Source: an uncultured bacterium
Lineage (GTDB): Bacteria; Bdellovibrionota_C; UBA2361; SZUA-149; CALKYB01
Assembly: GCA_938022485.1 (NCBI GenBank)
Contig: CALIEE010000069.1
Span: 1-5,486 of the forward strand
Length of the DNA stretch: 5,486 bases
Reading direction: 5' to 3'
Shown here: one piece after another, positions 1 through 4,762 of the stretch
Numbering within the stretch: position 1 is the first letter of the stretch
Layout: the number at the start of each line of letters is the position of its first letter
Made by a program: the position numbers and the translations under genes
The notes under the pieces: model-generated
The model's database searches: none
What the model saw: only the letters and a program-made list of their open reading frames with translations
What the model was told of the DNA's origin: nothing

Positions 1-561
1 TGCTTTCGTATAAATTCCTCCACCTACTCTAGCGAAAAGAGCGATGGAAGAAGCTCCCATGGCAAAACCGGTAATATGCTTTACACTTTCAACACTACCG
101 AAAAGCCAATAGAGAAGGCCAACACCCAACAATCCTAAACTAGCAACAGCTAAGCCCATAACCGCTCCACCTTTGAAGGCAACGGAAAGAGCCTCTGCTT
201 GGCCACTCTCTTTTGCAGCCGCGCAAGTTCTTACGTTAGCTTTTGTCGCGGAAAGCATTCCAGCGTATCCAGCACAAACAGAACATCCTGCTCCAACAAG
301 GAACGAGAATGCTGTCTTCCAACCCAACTCAGGCATGATAAGAATCAATAAGAAAACCACTGCGACAAAGACAGAAAGAATTCGATACTCGGCCTTAAGA
401 AAAGCCATCGCACCATCATGAATCTGGTCCGAAATACCCTTCATTGTTTCGTCGCCCTCTGAGGCTGCTATAAGCTCTGAGTAAAGTCTCCAAGCATAAA
501 AGAGGCCCAAGATTCCTGCCAAAGGGGCAAGGAAGCTGAAGAAACTGGTAATAGTCGCCAT
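1..561 (-). CDS. hppA: Membrane-bound ion-pumping pyrophosphatase HppA, N-terminal part (cut by left window edge)
   Basis: The first 187 codons of an integral membrane pyrophosphatase, which couples hydrolysis of pyrophosphate to H+ and/or Na+ export across the inner membrane. The frame runs open from an ATG at 561 to the window edge. Family signatures are visible: GISDQIHDGAMAFLKAEYR (residues 42-60), the NVRTCAAA stretch (109-116) and ALFARVGGGIYTKA (174-187), which leads into the pyrophosphate-binding loops. Hydrophobic segments lie near residues 5-23, 62-78, 84-104 and 132-155, with the last beginning near 163; the full protein normally has about 16 helices and 650-800 residues. AGGA at 568-571 sits 6 nt before the ATG and supports this start. 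It follows pth on the same strand after a 112-bp gap, so it may have its own promoter. The residues that set K+ dependence and ion type lie outside the window, so H+ versus Na+ pumping cannot be decided. The product call is secure. Confidence 0.95.
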   Translation of the reverse strand, partial: MATITSFFSFLAPLAGILGLFYAWRLYSELIAASEGDETMKGISDQIHDGAMAFLKAEYRILSVFVAVVFLLILIMPELGWKTAFSFLVGAGCSVCAGYAGMLSATKANVRTCAAAKESGQAEALSVAFKGGAVMGLAVASLGLLGVGLLYWLFGSVESVKHITGFAMGASSIALFARVGGGIYTKA

Positions 562-609
562 AACGTATCCTATAATTCTGGGTATTGTTTTGTTAAATAA
601 TCACTTAGC

Positions 610-651
610 TAGTGGGAACCTTTCCGACACTCGGCAGAACGCTTCTCACTA
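610..651 (-). other. Possible three-way-junction RNA fold in the hppA leader
   Basis: Within the 112-bp gap between pth and hppA, 42 bases can fold into one outer stem and two inner hairpins. The outer stem is 610-614 with 647-651 (TAGTG/CACTA on the plus strand). The inner hairpins are 624-634 (CCGA-CAC-TCGG) and 636-646 (AGAA-CGC-TTCT), the second stacked directly on the outer stem. The stems are short, 4-5 bp, and could be chance. There is no T-run immediately after the fold in the minus direction, so it does not look like a standard terminator for pth. It ends about 49 nt before the hppA start. No known riboswitch class was recognised. Confidence 0.25.
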
Positions 652-673
652 ACCACCTGAATTTACTGTTATT

Positions 674-1252
674 TTACTTCTTATTAAACCTACTTTGAAC
701 AGCCTCAACCTCGTCCGACACACACATCAGAGCGGCCTCAGAGGCTTTCGAGACCGCCTCTTCTAGCAGTAATTGATCCTCTCGTCCAGGCTTGCCAAGA
801 ACCCAATCCTCAACATTTCTAGGCCCTTCTTTTGGTTGATAATCACGAGGATGGCCTATGCCAACACGAATCCTTGTGAAGGCCTTGCTGCTTAAATGGC
901 TGAATAAATCGTTTAGACCGTTGTGACCTCCACTGGAACCTCCCTGCTTAATTTGAATCCTCCCGGGGGCCAAATCAAGCTCATCGTGAACCACTACGAT
1001 GTCCCCAGGATCAATCTTGTAAAATCGGATAGGACCACTAGCAGCCTGACCACTTCTGTTCATATAAGTTTGTGGTTTGATCAAGATTAGAGAGTCACTT
1101 CGGTAACTCGATTTAGCAATCTGGCAGTTATTTTGCTCCTTCCAAGAACAGTTTAGCTCCTCAACCAGCTTGTCTAAAACCCAAAAACCGGCGTTGTGAC
1201 GAGTAAACTCGTAGTTACCACCGGGATTTCCTAGGCCTATGACAGCTTTCAA
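674..1252 (-). CDS. pth: Peptidyl-tRNA hydrolase (Pth)
   Basis: Cytosolic esterase of 192 residues that cleaves peptidyl-tRNA released from stalled ribosomes so the tRNA can be reused. The length is normal for bacterial Pth. It opens with MKAVIGLGNPG and carries the family's key residues: Asn9, catalytic His19 in TRHNAG, Asn65 in QTYMNRSG, Asp90 in VVHDELDL, and His110-Asn111 in GGSSGGHNGL. The start codon is TTG at 1252-1250. An in-frame TAG at 1264-1262 lies just upstream, and the conserved N-terminus begins at this codon, so no other start fits. There is no clear Shine-Dalgarno before it. The gene follows rplY after 38 bp, which suggests co-transcription and perhaps translation depending on the upstream gene. 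In many relatives ychF comes next; here it is hppA. Confidence 0.97.
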   Translation of the reverse strand: MKAVIGLGNPGGNYEFTRHNAGFWVLDKLVEELNCSWKEQNNCQIAKSSYRSDSLILIKPQTYMNRSGQAASGPIRFYKIDPGDIVVVHDELDLAPGRIQIKQGGSSGGHNGLNDLFSHLSSKAFTRIRVGIGHPRDYQPKEGPRNVEDWVLGKPGREDQLLLEEAVSKASEAALMCVSDEVEAVQSRFNKK

Positions 1253-1261
1253 GTTAAAGTT

Positions 1262-1279
1262 CTAGCCGGAAGCTAGCCG
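1262..1279 (-). repeat. CTAGCCG direct repeat / small hairpin in front of pth
   Basis: The heptamer CTAGCCG occurs twice (1262-1268 and 1273-1279) with an 11-bp period. The same bases also form a hairpin in minus-strand RNA: CUAGC (1276-1272), loop UUCCG, GCUAG (1266-1262). It lies in the 38-bp rplY-pth gap, ending 9 nt before the TTG start of pth where a Shine-Dalgarno would be expected. It may affect pth initiation or intercistronic mRNA stability, or be a chance repeat. The 5-bp stem is directly seen; any function is inferred. Confidence 0.35.
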
Positions 1280-1290
1280 TTGTAAAAAGC

Positions 1291-1968
1291 TTACTCTTTT
1301 TTGTCCTTAGCTTCTGCATCAGTGCTAGCTGCTGCCTCACCGTCAGCAGGCGGTGCTCCTTCCCCTTCAGCTGTCTCTTCAGCCGCAGCTGGCTCTTCTT
1401 CAGCAGCTCTTTTAGCAAGACCACTCACTACCGCGATTTCAGGAGAAGAAAGTAACTCCACACCTGCTGGAAGGTTAATATCCTTCAACTGAAGTGAGCC
1501 ACCGGCCTCCAGCGAACTGATATCCAGTTCCAAATCGGAGGGAATCTCTCTTGGAAGACAGTTTACTTCTGCCTCGTAAAACAACTGGTTAACAATACCA
1601 CCTGATATCTTGATTGAAGTAGCCTCACCGGTAAGAGTAATTGGAACACTTACAGAGATCTTGGTTCCAGCAGTAACACGACAAAAATCGATATGCTGAA
1701 TGATACTCTTCAAAGGTTCAACCTGTATATCCTTAATCAGAGTAAGGTCTTCGTTGGTTTGCTCGCTATCCCCCTTTAGCTTGTATAGCTGCGAAGGCGT
1801 TTTACCAGCAACCTGACGACGAAAATGACGAGAATCAACTTCAATCGTTACAGCCTCTGTACCCTCTGAATACAAAACAGCTGGAATAGATCCCGCCCTT
1901 CGAATTGCTCTAAGAGCGTTCTTACCCTTGGCGGACCGTGATTTAACTTCGATTTCTATGACTTCCAT
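1291..1968 (-). CDS. rplY: 50S ribosomal protein L25, long CTC/TL5-type
   Basis: Protein of 225 residues that binds 5S rRNA in the large subunit. Residues about 4-98 are the L25 beta-barrel domain, including KDIQVEPLKSIIQHIDF (79-95). Residues about 100-185 are the C-terminal beta domain of the CTC/TL5 form, with CLPREIPSDLELDISSLEAG (137-156). The two-domain length is normal for this form and about twice the roughly 94 residues of E. coli L25. After residue 186 comes an Ala/Glu-rich acidic tail of about 35 residues ending in KDKKE; such low-complexity tails are common and variable in this family. The ATG is preceded by AGGT (1975-1978 on the plus strand) at 6 nt. It lies 37 bp after prs and 38 bp before pth, consistent with one transcript. 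Confidence 0.97.
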   Translation of the reverse strand: MEVIEIEVKSRSAKGKNALRAIRRAGSIPAVLYSEGTEAVTIEVDSRHFRRQVAGKTPSQLYKLKGDSEQTNEDLTLIKDIQVEPLKSIIQHIDFCRVTAGTKISVSVPITLTGEATSIKISGGIVNQLFYEAEVNCLPREIPSDLELDISSLEAGGSLQLKDINLPAGVELLSSPEIAVVSGLAKRAAEEEPAAAEETAEGEGAPPADGEAAASTDAEAKDKKE

Positions 1969-2005
1969 TGTCTTACCTAGTATCTATTACATTAAGAATT
2001 TTTAA

Positions 2006-2992
2006 TCAGTCCCCGAACAAGCAGCTCACGGAGTCCTCGTCGTGAATTCGCTTTATAGCCTCTCCCAACAATCCTGAAACTGATAATTGAACGAATTTAT
2101 CATATTTTTCAAGGTCTGGCTTATAAATAGAGTCACTAACGAACACTTTCTCTATAGCGCTACCCTGTAAACGTTCTACAGCATCTCCGGACAAAACTGC
2201 ATGGCTACAGCAACAAATTACTTTCTGAGCCCCTTCTTCCAAAAGTGCATTCGCGGCTTTGATTAGGGTCCCTCCCGTGTCGACCATATCGTCAACCAGA
2301 ATAGCTGTTTGACCCTTCACTTCACCAACCACGTTCATACCGGCAATTTCATTTGGCCCTGAACGCCTTTTATCAATGATAGCAAGCTGTGCGTCTAAAC
2401 GCTTGGCATAGGCTCTGGCCCTGGCGACACCACCGGCATCAGGAGAAACGATTGTAATAGGTTCTGAGGGATATTCATCTCGAATCCGATCTAAAAGCAC
2501 TGGTCTAGCGTAAAGATTATCCACTGGTACATCGAAAAAACCCATGATTTGTCCAGCATGTAGATCCATAGTGAGCACTCGATTGGCACCAGCCGTTGAA
2601 ATCAGGTCAGAGACTAACTTAGCTGTGATCGGAACTCTGGGTTTTAATTTCCTATCCTGCCGGGCATAGCCAAAATAGGGTAACACTGCAGTAATTCTAC
2701 GAGCACTAGCCCTTTTTAAAGCATCAATGATGATCAATAACTCCATTAGGTAGACATTGACAGGTGTGGAAGTGCTCTGAATAACGAAAACGTCATTACC
2801 TCGAACATTTTCGCCAATCTCTACTGACAACTCCCCATCACTAAACCTACGAACATCACATTTACTAAGCCCAACACCGGCGACTTCCGCAGCGCTCTGC
2901 GCCAAAGTTGGATTAGACCGACCTGTAATTATTGCTAATCGACCGCGAGTTGAGGGTGAAGAAGCTTTATTGCCAGAATTACCAGAGGACAT
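2006..2992 (-). CDS. prs: Ribose-phosphate pyrophosphokinase (PRPP synthetase)
   Basis: Cytosolic enzyme of 328 residues that transfers pyrophosphate from ATP to ribose 5-phosphate, giving PRPP for purine, pyrimidine, NAD, histidine and tryptophan synthesis. Class I Prs motifs are intact: FSDGELSVEIGENVRG (50-65), YFGYARQDRK (106-115), the metal- and ATP-binding DLHAGQIMGFF (143-153), SPDAGGVARA (183-192), KRR (208-210) and the PRPP loop VDDMVDTGGT (233-242). The N-terminus carries about 17 extra Ser/Asn/Gly-rich residues before RLAIITG, where most homologues begin; this could be a real extension or a sign that the true start is later, though no better start codon with a Shine-Dalgarno was seen. 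GGGGAG (3004-3009 on the plus strand) lies 11 nt before the ATG, a rather long spacing. It is downstream of tRNA-Gln by 125 bp and upstream of rplY by 37 bp. Confidence 0.97.
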   Translation of the reverse strand: MSSGNSGNKASSPSTRGRLAIITGRSNPTLAQSAAEVAGVGLSKCDVRRFSDGELSVEIGENVRGNDVFVIQSTSTPVNVYLMELLIIIDALKRASARRITAVLPYFGYARQDRKLKPRVPITAKLVSDLISTAGANRVLTMDLHAGQIMGFFDVPVDNLYARPVLLDRIRDEYPSEPITIVSPDAGGVARARAYAKRLDAQLAIIDKRRSGPNEIAGMNVVGEVKGQTAILVDDMVDTGGTLIKAANALLEEGAQKVICCCSHAVLSGDAVERLQGSAIEKVFVSDSIYKPDLEKYDKFVQLSVSGLLGEAIKRIHDEDSVSCLFGD

Positions 2993-3117
2993 AAATCTTT
3001 AAGCTCCCCGCATCAATCATCAAAGGAAATTTAGAAACATTGTTAGTTACGCCGAACTAAACAGAGTTCAACGTTACAAGGTCCACTAAAAATTTCAGTT
3101 TTCGAATAGGAAATCGA

Positions 3118-3193
3118 TGGCTGGGCCAGGAGGACTCGAACCTCCGCATGACGGGATCAAAACCCGTTGCCTTACCAACTTGGCTATGGCCCA
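3118..3193 (-). tRNA. trnQ: tRNA-Gln (anticodon UUG), CCA encoded
   Basis: A complete 76-nt cloverleaf. The acceptor arms are TGGGCCA and TGGCCCA, the D stem is GCC/GGC, the anticodon stem ACGGG/CCCGT closes the loop TTTTGAT with anticodon TTG at 3158-3160, and the T arm is GGAGG-TTCGAAT-CCTCC. U1-A72 and the discriminator G73 match known glutamine identity elements. The 3' CCA is encoded at 3118-3120. It reads CAA codons, and CAG by wobble. Its position between ispE and prs is a recurrent gene order in proteobacteria. It may be transcribed from its own promoter and run on into prs, since no terminator was seen in the 125 bp after it. Confidence 0.97.
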
Positions 3194-3218
3194 CCAAAAA
3201 TCCTAAAATCCAAAACAA

Positions 3219-3247
3219 AAATTAGCAGCGAAACCTCGCCAGCTCAA
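3219..3247 (-). promoter_or_regulatory. Candidate sigma-70 promoter for tRNA-Gln (and perhaps prs)
   Basis: On the minus strand TTGAGC (3247-3242) and TAATTT (3224-3219) are separated by exactly 17 bp. The -35 is fair (4 of 6 to TTGACA) and the -10 is weak (3 of 6). Transcription would start near 3212, about 19 nt before the tRNA. A small GCGA/TCGC hairpin sits in the spacer. The position is right for a tRNA promoter but the match alone is not convincing. Confidence 0.3.
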
Positions 3248-3296
3248 CAAAACTGGTCGCGCGGTCTTTTAGCTGCAATTCGGCCTGCAGTCCAGT
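3246..3296 (-). terminator. Weak candidate terminator after ispE
   Basis: About 50 nt past the ispE stop, minus-strand RNA can form an outer stem ACUGG/CCAGU (3296-3292 with 3256-3252), followed by UUUGUU. Nested inside is CUGCA/UGCAG (3290-3286 with 3277-3273). A 15-nt unpaired stretch makes this a poor classical terminator. It would separate ispE from tRNA-Gln, and its U-rich tail overlaps the candidate tRNA promoter. Confidence 0.25.
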
Positions 3297-3342
3297 CAGG
3301 ATTTGATTTACGTAGAAAATACCCTCTTTGTTGACTAATTTA

Positions 3343-4320
3343 CTAAAGAAGAAACTCAGCCGGACCGGCTAACCAATAAGCACTAGGGAGCTTCTGTTGG
3401 AGATGATGGAATAAATTATCAGCTCTCCCAAACTTTGCTATGACCGCTCTTGTGGAGCCACTACCACACAATACTGAACAGAGAACATCTTGCTCGAAAC
3501 CCATCAAGCAGGACCCGAGAAGGTCTTTAAAACGGCCTGCTTCAGAGATGACAGATTCCAAATTTACATCAAAGTCATTCTCCACCCAATGTTCAAGCTT
3601 TTCAGGCTCAAGATCAAAAAACTCTCCGCTAAAATGCCCTAGGCCCGCCAAAAGCTCCTCCGGGCTAGGCATTTGATGAGAGGTGCTCTCACCTCTATTT
3701 AAACTTTTGTAAGCTGCAGCCGTGTTAGCACCAAAGTCGGGCTTCACTAAAATTACTCTAAGACTGCGAAAAAAATCTAGGGAATTCTGGCTGAGTCTAA
3801 TTGTCTCAACTTTGTTTCCGTATTCCGTTCCGACTGTTAACCCAGGCTTCAAGAAATGAGGAATATCTGCACCTAAATCACCTGCTTTCTCGAGCAAAGA
3901 GCTCTCAGGCCAATTATTCTCATTAGTCAAAGCTCTAATCACCGTGGCCGCATTTGAGCTACCGCCACCTAGCCCCGCTTCCGCTGGAAGCCTCTTATAT
4001 AGCTGGAAGTTGAGGCTGGAATTAAAATCACTACCCTGGCTAAACAAACCTGCAGCTTTCAGTACCAAATTAGATTCGGATTCTAGTAGGCTCTTAAAGA
4101 CCTGCGCGCCCTCACCTAAATGTCGATGTAGTTCCTCGTCTAGATTTACTTCAATACCCGCAAGTTTGCTGTCACGGCGGCTACCGACAAATAAACTATC
4201 TCCATAGTTTAACTTGGCCACAACGGTAGTGACCTGATGAAACCCTGAAGGCTCCTTACCCCCAACCTTCAATACTAGGTTGATCTTAGATGGAGAGAAA
4301 ATATTAGTTTGGTTTACCAA
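3343..4320 (-). CDS. ispE: 4-diphosphocytidyl-2-C-methyl-D-erythritol kinase (IspE)
   Basis: GHMP-family kinase of 325 residues for the fourth step of the MEP isoprenoid pathway: ATP-dependent phosphorylation of CDP-methylerythritol on its 2-hydroxyl. Motif 1 is SPSKINLVLKV (9-19) with Lys12. The glycine-rich ATP loop is LPAEAGLGGGSSNAA (111-125). The catalytic Asp is Asp152 in GADIPHFL (150-157). Motif 3 is GSGST (286-290). It is somewhat longer than the usual 280-310 residues, with extra sequence near residues 55-90 and 210-245. The first codon of the open frame that can serve as a standard start is TTG at 4320-4318, six codons before the conserved FSPSKINL. It has no Shine-Dalgarno at normal distance. 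An ATT at 4332-4330, six nt after AGGA (4342-4339) and directly following an in-frame TAA, is an alternative. Function is secure; the start is not. Confidence 0.96.
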   Translation of the reverse strand: MVNQTNIFSPSKINLVLKVGGKEPSGFHQVTTVVAKLNYGDSLFVGSRRDSKLAGIEVNLDEELHRHLGEGAQVFKSLLESESNLVLKAAGLFSQGSDFNSSLNFQLYKRLPAEAGLGGGSSNAATVIRALTNENNWPESSLLEKAGDLGADIPHFLKPGLTVGTEYGNKVETIRLSQNSLDFFRSLRVILVKPDFGANTAAAYKSLNRGESTSHQMPSPEELLAGLGHFSGEFFDLEPEKLEHWVENDFDVNLESVISEAGRFKDLLGSCLMGFEQDVLCSVLCGSGSTRAVIAKFGRADNLFHHLQQKLPSAYWLAGPAEFLL

Positions 4321-4331
4321 GGGAACAAAAA

Positions 4332-4360
4332 TTTAGAGTCCTAAAGTGATTTGCTATAGT
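4332..4360 (+). promoter_or_regulatory. Candidate extended -10 promoter for the zinc-ribbon gene
   Basis: TTTAGA (4332-4337) and TATAGT (4355-4360) are 17 bp apart, with TG one base before the -10 (TGCTATAGT). The matches are 4 of 6 and 5 of 6 to sigma-70 consensus. Transcription would begin near 4367, giving a leader of about 166 nt that contains both folded elements described below. A weaker alternative, TGGACG (4442-4447) and TAAAGT (4464-4469), would start the transcript near the 4472-4520 stem-loop. Confidence 0.4.
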
Positions 4361-4380
4361 TAGCTTCATCTTGCTTGTAT

Positions 4381-4409
4381 TTGTTATGGGAATGTGGAAA
4401 CCTTGTCCA
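4381..4409 (-). promoter_or_regulatory. Candidate sigma-70 promoter for ispE
   Basis: On the minus strand TGGACA (4409-4404; 5 of 6) and TAACAA (4386-4381; 3 of 6) are 17 bp apart. Transcription would begin near 4374, about 54 nt before the ispE TTG. Its -35 overlaps the left arm of the GTCCAGG/CCTGGAC dyad. It faces the plus-strand candidate at 4332-4360, so the two transcripts would overlap at their starts; at least one call may be wrong, or the two interfere. Confidence 0.3.
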
Positions 4410-4458
4410 GGCAGTTGATAATAATAGCTCAGGCAGGGACCTGGACGGGCTTGCCCTG
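4405..4458 (+). promoter_or_regulatory. Possible H-type pseudoknot or long dyad upstream of the zinc-ribbon gene
   Basis: A perfect 7-bp inverted repeat GTCCAGG (4405-4411) / CCTGGAC (4440-4446) encloses 28 nt. Inside that loop CAGGG (4434-4438) is complementary to CCCTG (4454-4458) beyond the right arm. The two pairings interleave as in an H-type pseudoknot, with loops of about 22, 1 and 7 nt. The segment also holds a direct repeat CAGGCAG (4408-4414 and 4430-4436) and the palindrome GGGC-TT-GCCC (4447-4456), which competes with the second stem. It is visibly more GC-rich than the flanking intergenic DNA. It could be an mRNA leader structure or a protein-binding site at the candidate ispE promoter. 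No known riboswitch was recognised. Confidence 0.4.
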
Positions 4459-4471
4459 GTGCTTAAAGTAA

Positions 4472-4520
4472 TTCGACTTACATGAAGTCTTAGCTAAACA
4501 GCTTACTTCCAAAAGTCGAA
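4472..4520 (+). promoter_or_regulatory. Nested 49-nt stem-loop abutting the Shine-Dalgarno of the zinc-ribbon gene
   Basis: Three coaxial helices are present. The outer is TTCGACTT (4472-4479) with AAGTCGAA (4513-4520), 8 perfect pairs. The middle is GAAGT (4484-4488) with ACTTC (4505-4509). The inner is AGCT (4492-4495) with AGCT (4500-4503), closing an AAAC tetraloop. Internal loops of 4 against 3 and 3 against 1 bases separate them. The 3' arm ends one base before GGAGGT (4522-4527), so a ribosome on the start site would contact or have to open the hairpin. It is not followed by a T-run, so it is not an intrinsic terminator. A role as translational regulator, thermometer, ligand sensor or protein target is inferred; the pairing itself is directly visible. 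Confidence 0.55.
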
Positions 4521-4521
4521 C

Positions 4522-4527
4522 GGAGGT
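4522..4527 (+). promoter_or_regulatory. Strong Shine-Dalgarno of the zinc-ribbon gene
   Basis: GGAGGT is a near-full anti-16S match, 5 nt before the ATG at 4533. It fixes that start. It is the best ribosome site in the window and lies directly beside the 4472-4520 stem-loop. Confidence 0.85.
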
Positions 4528-4532
4528 GTTGA

Positions 4533-4727
4533 ATGGATGTCTCATCAAAATTCACTAGCTGTTTAAAGTGCAATAAGGGAGTTTTGCTTCCACTTTCTGA
4601 CTACGGTCAGGACGGAGCCGCGGTAACTTACAAAGCTTGGGCTTGTAACAATCCTGATTGTGGATTCTCGCTTAGAATTGACAAGGGAGAGGTAACCTAC
4701 GGTAAAAAAATCCAACCTAAAAATTAG
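4533..4727 (+). CDS. Small zinc-ribbon protein of unknown function
   Basis: A 64-residue protein with two cysteine pairs, C10-x2-C13 and C38-x4-C43, spaced by 24 residues: the layout of a single rubredoxin-like zinc ribbon. The second knuckle, AWACNNPDCGF, resembles the zinc-ribbon repeats of topoisomerase I C-termini and related nucleic-acid-binding ribbons. There is no signal peptide or membrane segment, and the tail is Lys-rich (GKKIQPKN), so a cytoplasmic nucleic-acid- or protein-binding role is plausible but unproven. The gene is credible despite its size: strong Shine-Dalgarno at 5 nt, typical cysteine pattern, and its own likely terminator. It is the only plus-strand gene, divergent from ispE and convergent with the sigma-54 activator. 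I do not recognise a named family. Its long, structured leader suggests post-transcriptional control. Confidence 0.85.
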   Translation: MDVSSKFTSCLKCNKGVLLPLSDYGQDGAAVTYKAWACNNPDCGFSLRIDKGEVTYGKKIQPKN

Positions 4728-4744
4728 GGGCTACCTTAATTTTT
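4719..4744. terminator. Bidirectional intrinsic terminator between convergent genes
   Basis: AAAAATTAGG (4719-4728) pairs with CCTTAATTTTT (4734-4744) with one bulged T, around a GGCTA loop. The A-rich left arm and T-rich right arm give a U-run in both directions. It overlaps the last codons and TAG stop of the zinc-ribbon gene (4725-4727) and lies 18 bp from the stop of the opposing activator gene. The stem is AT-rich, so efficiency is uncertain, but the position between convergent genes supports the call. Confidence 0.55.
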
Positions 4745-4762
4745 GGTTTGAGAAACTTCTTA

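Noticed and set aside
173..421. Plus-strand open frame of 82 codons
   Set aside because: It lies entirely antisense to the hppA coding region, whose protein motifs are unmistakable; no ribosome site and no recognisable domain.
3060..3117. Terminator or promoter between tRNA-Gln and prs
   Set aside because: No GC-rich stem with a T-run, and the best -35 (TTGAAC) lacks a credible -10 at 16-18 bp. Probably a read-through leader.
3224..3245. Sigma-54-like TGGC...GC pattern before tRNA-Gln
   Set aside because: The GG-GC spacing is 9 or 12 rather than the required 10, and the TTGC element is missing.
4306..4371. Possible 21-codon upstream open frame (MKLTIANH...) on the minus strand overlapping the ispE start
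   Set aside because: It has an ATG and runs past the ispE TTG in another frame, but has no Shine-Dalgarno and no sign of a leader-peptide codon run.
4438..4456. Sigma-54-like promoter (TGGAC...TTGC) before the zinc-ribbon gene
   Set aside because: GG to GC spacing is 8 rather than 10, and the bases are better explained by the inverted repeats.
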